Position numbers and translations under genes: made by a program. From Diplosphaera chodatii (lineage: Eukaryota > Chlorophyta > Trebouxiophyceae > Prasiolales > Stichococcaceae), in assembly GCA_032358165.1 (NCBI GenBank), contig JAALGY010000019.1:2046001-2110000 (forward strand): a stretch of 64,000 nt of DNA, read 5' to 3'. Position 1 is the stretch's first letter, and each line of letters begins with the position of its first letter. The notes beneath the pieces are model-generated. The model saw only the letters and a program-made list of their open reading frames with translations, had not been told where the DNA came from and searched no databases. Positions 54,405 to 64,000 of this stretch are shown here, piece by piece.

Positions 54405-57400
54405 CTACGCTGGCGGCATGCCGGCCAGCTGCAGCAGCAGCACGTTCTTGGCGGCCGCCGTCAGCTGCACGTCCGGGCTCGCCACCGTCACCTGGAACTG
54501 CGTGTGGCTGGACACGTCCACCTCGATGCGCACCAGCAGCAGCACCTGCGGCGGTGCAGGCGCGCACCCTGTTCATGCCGCCCCGTCGCAGGTGCACAGG
54601 CGAGGGCGACGCACTTGCGGGAACTGGCTTGCGAGTGCGACACTGAGGTCGCCCCTTGGCGATGGCACCCAAACTGCTGTGAAGGGGCCCCTGAGCGGTC
54701 GCGTAGGATGCGCTTCTGAGCCCATGTCTGCAATGTGTGCACATGACATTCAGCAATTTAATGTGAGGGGCGGAGGCAGGAAGGAGCACCTGCTGCGGCG
54801 GCAGCCCCGGCGGCGCGAAGCAGAAGCTGCCGGCGGCCACCGCGTTCTCGGGCTGCGGGTCGAAGCCCTGCAGGTCCGCCAGCTTCAGCGCGGCCAGCAC
54901 CGAGGCGATGGCGCCGCGCGACAGCGGCGTCTGCCGCGTCACCCGCTCGCTCAGCTTGTGCGGCGGCCCTGTGGCGAAGGCAGCACCCCATGTCGCCTGG
55001 TGCACGGCCAGGCTGGTGCCCCGAACCGTGGGAGATTTTGAAACAAAGACAATCGGCAACGAGGGTTCCAGTTTGACGCTGAAAGTGATACATATGAGAT
55101 TCACCTGCTATGGCGCGCCACCGCTGGAAGAATGCGTCCGGCGGCGGGGGGCTGGGCGGCGGCACCACGAACTTGGTGGCAACCTGCGCAGTTCCGAGAT
55201 ATGTCAACACCGACCAATTCACCGACCCGCTCCTGCTGGTTGCGTCTCTAAACATCAACTGCTGCTGCAGCAGGGCGTGGTCCCTATGGCAGCCCAAAGA
55301 TACGAAGCATCATGCAGCATGTGGCCCGGCGCACCGCGGGCAGCGCCAGCGACTCTGACATGACGGCGCCGCCGCCGGCGCCCAGCGTGTACCCCAGGTT
55401 CAGGCGCGGCGGGTTGGCGAAGGGGGTGAGCGCCGTGATGCCCAGCGTCACCACCACCTGCACCCGGGGGGGACGTTCTTGCCTGAGCACCAATGTGACT
55501 GACCGCCCTGAAGACGCCTGGCTCCTACCACAGCCATGGGTCTCCCGCCTACAGAATTGGGGGAGCACAGGCCAGCACCTGGCGCCGGACATACCCACCA
55601 TGCCCTTGCTGCATGGTACCGGCACAGAGGCGGCACAGAGGCAAGTGGCGGCAACAACATCACCTGCTTCTTGGGCTCGATGTAGGGCGGCACGGCGCCC
55701 AGCTGGAAGGCGAACACGGGCTGCGGGGGCACCGCGCAGATGAGGCGGCCCAGCGGCACGTCCGCCTTGTTGCCGAAGAACAGCTGCAGCTGGCCGGACG
55801 GGCCCTGGAACCCCTGCTTCACGCCCACCTGGACGGCAACAGCAGAAAGCTCAGCCCAATGTGCAGTGCGAGTCCAAGGTTTTCCGGCAGCTGGCAGATG
55901 CAGCAAGCGACCAAGACTGGCCTGGGTGGCATGCTGCAGCATAGTGATCGGTGTGGGGTCCACGAGACGGCCACTGCAGAGCTGGGGCCATTGGGTGCGG
56001 TGCTGCCAGCCTGCAATCGCACTGGCATAGCAGGGCTGCACTTCCATACATTCCCTGCTGTGACCAAATGTCGAAGGGGTCACGGAGGTTCGCACCTGCA
56101 GGTAGGTGTCCTCGTACAGGATGCCGGTGTCGGCGGCGGTGAGGCGGCGGAACCACTCGCCCACGTCGCCCTGCAGCTGCGGCGGCGGCAGCGTGGGCGG
56201 CACCGCCAGCGCCTGCCGCCGTGGGCAACCCGAACTCCGCTCAGTGGCATGCACTCAAACTGCCAACGGCAGGACGCACAGTACAGTGTTCGGGTCGGGA
56301 CAGCAGCGTGACAACAAGACTATACAGGCAGGGCCACGAGTGCCGTCGGTCAGCAGCACCTGGGAGGCCGCGGGCTGCCCTGCAGCGCTAGAGGCCTGCG
56401 ACTGCGGCGAAGGGGGACCAGCGCCATACTGCTGCTGCGCGCCAGCCTGCAACGGTGAAGTACACCTTGAGGGTCTGGCAGTCCTTCTGGCAATCATTGC
56501 AAATATTCTGCCGCCAGAGCACATATGAAGGCATCGACAGAGCAAGCATGTTAACACTCAATTACACATATGGGGTATCAAGCCTAAGGTTGTGTACCTG
56601 CTCCAGCGACGAAGCCGGAGTCGAGCCAGATGCCGACCTTGCCGCGGCAGCTGCACCAACGCCCGCAGCAGCGGCGCCCGACCCTGCCGGCGACCCCGGC
56701 ACCGCTGCTGCTGCCTGCGAGTACACCGGCTGCTGGGTCTGTTGATATGATGGCGCCGCCGAATCCTGTGGCTGCTGCGGCTGCGCCGCCTGCTGCGACG
56801 GTGCGGAGAAGGGGTTGCTGTCGGCGGGCGCCACCGAGACAGCGGGACTGGGCCGGGCTGCGAAGGGGTCCATGCGGGCCTGCAGCGGAGCAAGGCACAC
56901 TGTTCTCGGTTGGCAACAATCGCGTGCTAGCGGTCTAGGCCAACTGCAATGACCGGACGAATTGCTGATTTTCAGAAACAGGGTTTAATGGAGAGCAATG
57001 GAGTGTCGGCGCCTTTTCAATCGGTGCCCTGATCCCAATCCTTCATGCAGAGCGACTGCGCTCACAGCTGCGGAGGCGGCAGATGGCGAGGGCTGCGGCT
57101 GCGGTGCGGCGGGGGGCCCCGCCGGCACGATGGCCATGCCCGACAGCAGCTCGTCCAGGGGGTTGCTGGGCTTCGGGTAGCCGTTGGTCAATGCGCCGCC
57201 GCCGTCTGCACAGACAGGCCACGCACACTGCTCAGCACAGCCTTCTTGCAGCGCACGCCACCCTTCAGAACAGCAGCAGCTCGTGCCCTGTGAGGCTGGA
57301 GGCGCAAGGGTACGAACCTGCGCTGAACATGCGCACTGGAGCAGGCTCCGAGCATGCATTGTATGTGGCATCAGGGAACCTGCTAATCCTGGCAGAGGAG

Positions 57401-60400
57401 GTTCTGCGCATCCACATGTTTTGATGCCAACAGGCACAGACCAGAGGTGCATTACTACCAGAGCCACAAATCGCTGCAAAGGGTGCCATTCAAAAGACAG
57501 CATGCTGCCCACAGCGACCTGTGGCTATGCAGACGGGACACTCGGGTCTGTGGTGAGTGGCTCCAAGGCCAGGAACTGGAGCATGCGATGATGGAAGTGC
57601 TGATGTACAGCCCGCCACAACCAGCAGGTATACCAGCTGATGCACCTTGTGAAGCAATGCTGAGCAACAATGGCCACTGTACTGCAAACGCCCCGACTTC
57701 ATTACAGGATGACCTTCAGAGTTCTAAAGCGGAGCTCACCGTCATCGTCGATGCCAATGAGTGGGATCTCAGGGGCAGCGGGCTCTGGCTCAGGCTGCGG
57801 CTCTGGCTCCGGCTCTGGTTCAGGCTGCATCAGCAATATGCAGTGAATATTGCAATTTTCTTTTGAGCGACAAGTGATGCAGATAGATGGCGAACGTCAC
57901 TGCTCGTCAAGGCTGCAGCTTGCGAGACTGACTCACCCACACTCTGTCACTACCCTCTGCCCTGACTGCCGGAGATGCGCAATTACAGAAGTTTGGATGT
58001 TTGCGTCGGTACAGACAAGCCACCAGGTCATGTAACAGAACGGCATGCAGCACCTGCGGCTCGGCGGCGCCGTTGGCCTCCGGCGCCGGCGGCGGGGATT
58101 GCAGCTCCACAGCCCGCTGCTGCGAGACGGCCTCGCCGCCGCCCGCCAGCATCCACGCCGGCTTCTCCGCCCGCTCGTCTGTGGTGGCGCCCTGCGCAGG
58201 CAGGTGCACGACTGTTTTAAAAAAGGTTGGCAGCACGAGCGTAGTGGACGTCCGGCTTGCCTGCCCTCGCCAGCTGAGAGGGTCAGATGACACTGACAGC
58301 CGCCTTCAGATTCAGCGGACGGAAGTCAGTAGCGGAGCGAGAAACCGATAGCTGCTCCAAGATGCCTGATCAGGAATGAGCGTGGCTTAAGGAGAACGAC
58401 ATGCTTGCAGGGCGCACCTCGCGCTGCGCGAGGCGCCGGATGAGCAGCGACTTGCGCTTGTCCCAGTGCGGCAGGGGCAGCACGTTGCGGCGGCCGACCT
58501 GCTCGTCCTTGGACAGCCCGTCATACTCCACAGCGCGCTGCTGCAGCTCCGGGTCCAGGTACCTCTTGTGCCTGCAATGTTGTCCACTTCTTCCTCAATG
58601 TCCATTGAATTTGCTCCCGTAAATGCAGCAAAAATGTGCGGCCAGGCCCAAGGGGTGCTGTGTGCAGATCACTTGAGGATGTGCACGTGCGCAAATGGTT
58701 TTGGTCTAGTCAAGCAGGTGAGCGCGCCCTGCTTTTGCATCAGCAGACACGTGCAGGCGTGCAACACAATTGAGATCCCAGTCGACAGGCAACATCAAAG
58801 GCGACATCAAAGGCGTCTGCGGTGTGCTGCTTGACGAACATCAGGCACGTCTCGTGCGGGCGGCGACAAAACAGTCCTTACCGCGACATGGTCAGAGCCA
58901 ATGCTGCTGCACCCACCGTGGCGGAGGAAAGATTGACGCTCGGAGTTGGTGGTTTCCACTCACTTTTCGAAGACGGCCTCGATGCGCTGCTTCACGGCCG
59001 GGTCCAGGCCGGGGCGCAGGCTGATGCGCAGGAAGGCGGACAGCAGCTGCGCCTTGCCCTCGGTCGACGCCGACAGGAACAGGTGGCTCAACAGCTCGAA
59101 CTGGTCCTCGTCCGAGGTGTCCCTCACCAAGTGCCCATGCTCGCCTGCACCGCAGGCATGATGCAGGCTCCTCCCCAATCTTTTTGTTTAGATGAGCGCA
59201 CAACCTAGCACTGCGTGTGCACTGAATTGCACTTGCCACTCGGGTGGGCCCATCCGAGGGAAGATGCATCAGTTCCTGTCGAGCCGAAGAGCTACTGACC
59301 CACGATGGCGGCGGCGGCGCCGACCATCGCGTCGTGGTTGGCGCCGCGCTTCAGCGCCTCGAGCGTCTGCCGCGCCGCATACTCGTGCAGGTCCGGGTGG
59401 TTAGTCACCTGCCAGGGGCATGTCAAGAGCAATGTCAGCCAGATTGACCAGGCAGCTCGCTTGCAAGGAGCAGCAGCACTGGTTCTACATGCTGCTGCAG
59501 AATGCAGTTCACATGGCAGGACCGTGCAAGCCACAGCATGAGCATACAAGGATACAGCATCCCCCTTTGCAGGTGTGCAAGGCCACCCACCAGCTGCACT
59601 GTGGAGTGCCACACGTCGCGCGTCACGAACTCGCCGCCCCGCTCGATCAGCGTGATCATGGTGTCGATGTACCACTCCATGTCGGGGTGGAACCTGCGCA
59701 GCCGAGAACGCCGCTCAGCCACTGAGCAACATCGTCTGCCGCACTGTGCTCGGCACTCCTTGGCAATGGTGTGGGTCATCGGTTGGCATGTCTGTACGCA
59801 AGTTTGTGCTGCAGAGACAGACTGGCGGCAGGGTTGCACGCACTTCTCAGCCAGCACTGCGGTCTTCAGAACGAGCTCCTCGCGCATGGTGAAGTCGGCA
59901 ATGGTCAGGTAGGTCAGCAGCTCCTCTGCAATTCCTGTTGTAAGGGGTTACATTGAATTGCTTAAAACTCAAGCTCAAGCTTGGGGCTTGAGCTCGGGAT
60001 GCCATGATTTCCCATGGGCACGCCGGCATCTGGCCTTGAAGGAGTGTTTGGTGGACATTGGGGCTGCTCAACTCGGCAGCACACGTGCATGCTGCGCAAT
60101 AGCTTTCTGATGAAACCAGCAATGCGGCCAGCATGGCACCTGGGGCATTGGCGGGCGTCGCCATGGCAAAGAGCAGGTCCAGCGCGCGCCGCCGCACGCT
60201 GATGTCCGCCTCCTTGAGCGCGCCCGTGATCGACTTCTGGTGCCTGCACAACACACGGGTGTAGTGATCATTCGCAACTCTGTGTCGCCTCCAACCCAGT
60301 CATGACCCAGAAGGTGTGCAGGATGGCAGGCGCCCTCAGGGGATCATCCTCCTGAACCAGCAGTGCAGGCTCGCGTGATGATGTGGCCATGTGAAGCAGT

Positions 60401-63088
60401 GGACATGCACACTGTGGCTGGGTGTCGGTGCAGTGCTCCAGTTTTCCGGGGCGGCACCCACTTGTCGATGATTTCCACCACGGCGGGCACCTCCACAAGC
60501 CGCATCAGCGTCTCCAGGCCGAGGTACTTGATGTTCGGCTCGCGCGTGCTGATGAACTTGGCCAGCAGCGCCGTCGCCGATTGTAGCACCTGAGCGGCGT
60601 CAATGTGCTGAGCGCTCAACGCTCAGGTGGTCATCGTCAGCCCTACAGCACTACGTGCAGCACCACAGAGCAGCGGCAGCGGACAACATTATGTGCATGC
60701 TCAGTGGCAGAGCATCACGCATGCAGCACGGTGGAGCGTCAACTCGGAGCCCTGGGCCCACTCCCGCACCTCTGGATCGCTGTCCAGAGCCAGAGCAAGC
60801 GCAACCGCTTCCAGCACAATGGCCTGCTGCGCGTTGTTCTTGTCCAAGTTCTTCACCGGCTCGTACCCTGGCCACGGTGACAAAGATACACGTGTGTCTT
60901 CGTGGGGCTGAGGACGTCAGGCCCACCACCCGAGGGTGCAGACTGCTTTGACCCAGCTATTGAACAGCAATATCAGTGCTACTGGCTGCTGTGGCACACC
61001 TCGGATGATCTTGCGCAGCAGCTCGTTCAGGGTGCGGAGTGTGGAAGCGTCTGCCGGCGGCGGGAAGTACTGCAGCAGCCGCAGCGTCTTCACCTGCAGC
61101 ATAACCAGACCGGCTCCACATCCCATGCGTTTCGCCATGCATGGCCCTCCAGTTTTGTGGTGAGCATTCGCTGCGGTCCCAGCTGGCCATCTCTGGGTGT
61201 GGAGTCTGCCAATGCAGTTCTCTCGAAGCGATGGTTGTGTGAAAATTAGGAACGGTCAGAAGCTGTCTTGCACCTGCAGCCAAGGCGAGGCAATGCCGTA
61301 GTATGTGTAGTCGTCACCCACTTCCCGGGCGCGCATCCGGCTGAGGATGGTCACCAGCCTCGGCACCGCTCCCTCATACCCTGCAGCAAGCTTCTAGGGT
61401 TTGCAGGCCCATCAAGCTCATCCGTCTGTTAGTGGCTGGCGCCCCGCCAGCATGGCTGCAGCCAAGCATGGGCTGCAGCGAGTGCCCCGCCTGTTGCAAC
61501 TGACGTTGCACAAGGGCACTTGTTGGCATGGATCCCTCAGAAAGCTGATGGGTAGCGCACCATGGTAGCTGCGGGAGACGACGCCGAGCAGCAGCGCGGT
61601 CGCGCCCAGCAGCACCCCGATCTCGGGCTCCTCCAGGAGCCGGATGATGTGTGGCGCCCAGGTCTGCAGGGCATGAGGCTTGAACTCACGACGCTTGAGG
61701 TGCAGTGCGACCTACATGAACACCAGCATGGCAACCTTGCAGCGTACCAGGAGCACTGCACACATCCTGCAGCAGACTGACGCCTATCCGCCGCCTGACA
61801 AGTTTGAGCCTGCTACAGTTCCTGCTGGGATTTTGCACTCGGCACGTCGCGAACAACCTGCAGTGCATCTCTGAGCCGTGCACCTCAGCCGGCAGGATGT
61901 CCTCGGCGTTGTCAGACGACTTGCGCAGCAGCCGCAGCAGCGCCAGCGCCGCCTTCTTGCGCACGATCGGCCGCATTGAGCTGTTGGTCAGCAGCTGCGC
62001 CACGTCCCCCGTGAGCAGGCTCGCCATCTCCGACCCGCCGACTGCATGTCAAGCAATATGGCAGAGGTGAATGGCAAGCATGAAACATGCTGCAGCTTGA
62101 ACTCTCCGCTGTCGGCAGCGCAAGGCGCACATGATCACGCACAGCTCACCGCTGCCGATGAAGTTGAGCGCCAGGCACTGAAAAGGCTCGTTACGGCCCG
62201 TGATGTCATTCCGGATGGAGTTGATGACCAGGCGCAGGAACTCGTCGTTCTGCAGGTGTGCCAAGGGCAACGATAAAGTGCACCTACCAGGTGCATCATG
62301 TGTTGTGCGCCTGTCCAGGACACATGCTCCCGAAGCAGAACAGCACGGCACCATTTGCACCTCTGTGAGCAGGATCGAGCACGCCATGTATCCGACTTGC
62401 TTCTCCGCATACCTGCAGTGGTGTTGCACATAGGTGTTGAAAGGAAGCACTTGCTTGCTATCTCTGATCGTCACACACAGTGCCTGGAGGTAACTTGCAA
62501 GAAATGCATGGCACTCACTTTCCAGCGGCAATCAGGTCGCTGGCCTGCTTGTGCCCAAACTCCACGGGGTAGCCCAGCATATACACGTACAGCAGCTTCC
62601 ACACGTACTTCTTCTTGTCGTAGTCTGCAGACCGGAACAGCAAGAGATGCATACCGGCCGCACCCCCCAGCGGTCAGTGGATCAGCAATGCCGCAGGCCC
62701 CGATGTTACATCCCTGGCTGCCGCAGCAGGACACGCGCGCAGCCTTTGCGGGGCTGCTGGTAAGCACGCTGTATGCTCACCGGATATCTTGTCCGAAGTG
62801 CCAAACTTCTTTCGGATTTTGCCCAGCTCCTTGTCTATCCTCGCCCGCTCCTCGTCCTTGCCACTGCAGGCCCTGATCTCCGAGATGAAGTTCTGCACAC
62901 AGTTCCAGCCTTAGCACTGCAGGACCAGATTGCAGCGGGGACTTGCAGGACTCTGATGGGCACATCCCAACTGTCCGGTTATGCCGAAATGTTGCGCAAG
63001 TGTGTGGAATGTGTGCCAGCAACGGTTGGAGTTGATTGATTAGGGCAGCATGCACCTGTAGACCGCGCATGTTCTGTAGCTTGGCCAT
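54405..63088 (-). CDS. AP2A: AP-2 complex subunit alpha (alpha-adaptin)
   Basis: Large subunit of the plasma-membrane clathrin adaptor. More than twenty exons over 8.7 kb. The start ATG at 63088 gives MAKLQNMRGLQ (63056-63088), then 62781-62892 (NFISEIRACSGKDEERARID). Trunk exons match plant alpha-adaptin in order: KKYVWKLLYVYMLGYPVEFG, EKQVGYMACSILLTE, LRLVINSIRNDITGRNEPFQ, RPIVRKKAALALLRLLRKSS, WAPHIIRLLEEPEIGVLLGA, DYTYYGIASPWLQVKTLRLL, AKFISTREPNIKYLGLETLM, ISVRRRALDLLFAMATP, and LDPELQQRAVEYDGLSKDEQ. The hinge has an acidic EPEP repeat, NPLDELLSG, and an exon with DPF and NPF tripeptides. The ear has DTGILYEDTYLQVGVKQGF, PPPDAFFQRWRAIAG and VLLLVRIEVDVSSHTQFQVT, ending LAGMPPA at the stop (54405-54407). 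Some hinge exon borders are approximate. Confidence 0.96.
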
Positions 63089-63602
63089 GATGGCCCCTTG
63101 CTGGTCCCTCTGGCCTGATGGCAACAGGCCAGGAAGCACTGCCGCCCTCTTTGGCCTGACGCCTAGCAACACATCAGGCGCACGATTTGTGACGTGATGC
63201 GAACGGCATGCCCGGTGCAGAGCGTGAACTGTGTACCGAGTTGGCCCTCCCAAGTCTGTGCTGTGTTGTGCACTCCCCCTGTTCTGGAAGTGGTGAATTG
63301 CACGGCCGCTGTATGCCGTGCGGTTGCCCTTTGCATGTTGTGTGCATCACTTCCCAGCATCGGTCCACCGGTTAAGCGGCCTCGCACCGCGGTGCCGGTG
63401 GTGACTGCTTGTCGCAGTTGCTGCCCAGCTTGATCAGAGGCCTTCACGTGCACGTGACCCGCAGGCAAATCAGTGATGCCTGCGGCTAGAGGGTGACCGC
63501 GGGTACTGAGCATCAGGTCTGGGTGTGAGAACAGTGCGGCGCAGCAGGAAACTGCAGGTTGCAACAGCAGTGTCGTGCGCGACGCCACAGCACACAGCTG
63601 GC
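63089..63602. promoter_or_regulatory. divergent intergenic region between AP-2 alpha and a plus-strand gene
   Basis: About 510 bp separate the two predicted start codons. Both promoters are expected here. No recognisable core element was found by eye, and the frames seen are short and unsupported. Confidence 0.35.
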
Positions 63603-64000
63603 ATGCGTGCGGCCAGGCAGGCAATCTGCTTACTTGCAGCAGCAGTCTCTCTGTCAGCATGCACGCCCGCTGCTGCGCTCAGCTGGCGCATCTACGCAGG
63701 ATGGTGAGCTGCCGAACGCCGTAGTTGCATGCGCACACGCCACGGAATGCTGCCGACGCCACCAGAAAGCAAACGTTGAACAAGGAAGCTGCGCAGCTTC
63801 ACAGCATTCACAAGGCGGAAGGAAGCAGCCAAGCAGTTGGCTCAGCCTGCTTTGCTCAGGGCTGCATGCCACTGGACATTCACAACATGCCTGCACTTGG
63901 AGTTGCAGGGATGAGTGCGTGACGGCACATCTGCCGGATCAGCAGTGGGAGCTCATCCTGCAGTCGCTGCGTGCGTCCGGCAATAATGAGTCGCAGCTCA
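63603..64000 (+). CDS. start of a gene with signal peptide, cut by the right edge
   Basis: Exon 1 (63603-63703) encodes MRAARQAICLLAAAVSLSAC then TPAAALSWRIYAG, a clear hydrophobic signal peptide with an AxA-type cleavage region. It ends at a GTGAGC donor in phase 2. The next acceptor (TTGCAG before 63909) restores frame and gives WDECVTAHLPDQQWELILQS followed by LRASGNNESQL up to the window end. A conserved-looking Cys about 15 residues after the cleavage site is reminiscent of p24/TMED cargo receptors, in which a GOLD domain starts this way. The match is too short to assign. The gene continues outside the window. Confidence 0.55.

Noticed and set aside
59963..59995. Short inverted repeat (CTCAAGC / GCTTGAG) in an AP-2 alpha intron
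   Set aside because: The arms are only about nine bases in a simple CTCAAG-rich context, so chance or slippage is a sufficient explanation.
1..64000. tRNA and rRNA genes
   Set aside because: I looked for T-loop-like GGTTCGA words and cloverleaf flanks and found none that fold convincingly. This was by eye, so a tRNAscan search would be decisive.

Overview
This window is nuclear DNA from a GC-rich, intron-dense green alga, most likely a Chlorella-like trebouxiophyte. The evidence is the many short introns, a clock-type pseudo-response regulator with a CCT motif, a SHAQKYF MYB factor, a thylakoid-lumen FKBP, a polyunsaturated-type ELO elongase, SPPP hydroxyproline-rich segments and the animal/plant-type housekeeping set (AP-2 alpha, ALG13, CSL4, ASCC2). 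Gene models were assembled by hand from splice sites, intron phase and family similarity. No transcript data were available, so exact ends are predictions. For several genes the summed exons close to a whole number of codons, and this is noted in the entries.

Layout. 1-4182 (minus): an atypical homeobox gene running off the left edge. 5084-5575 (plus): a single-exon universal stress protein. 6243-8165 (minus): an eight-exon ELO fatty-acid elongase, divergent from an FKBP20-2-like lumenal immunophilin (8399-10192, plus). 10.0-34.9 kb is a duplicated mosaic built from three ingredients: the 3' end of the FKBP gene, a seven-exon gene for a secreted cysteine-rich protein, and ASCC2. It holds three apparently intact cysteine-rich paralogues (11689-13911, 17965-19946, 25261-27243), one intact ASCC2 gene (29452-34941), two broken ASCC2 fragments (15409-16031 and 21017-23189) and one broken FKBP exon (23281-23754) joined in splice phase to an ASCC2 exon.

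35325-38930 (minus): an unrecognised multi-exon gene. 39866-44125 (plus): two tandem TMEM163/CDF-like membrane-protein genes. 44415-47109 (minus): ALG13 and the exosome subunit CSL4. 47552-49632 (plus): a two-repeat SHAQKYF MYB factor. 50712-53878 (minus): a TOC1/PRR-like pseudo-response regulator. 54405-63088 (minus): the large AP-2 alpha-adaptin gene. 63603 to the right edge (plus): the start of a gene with a predicted signal peptide.

The most novel item is the cysteine-rich family. Each protein has a signal peptide and four repeats of one six-cysteine module, with an SPPP-type linker before the fourth module and a divergent cysteine-rich tail. Each module is exactly one exon, and from the first module onward every junction is in phase 1. 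I do not recognise the family. Its three copies sit inside the segmental duplications, and two of them share a 193-bp identical tract that crosses an intron/exon border, which suggests recent gene conversion or duplication.
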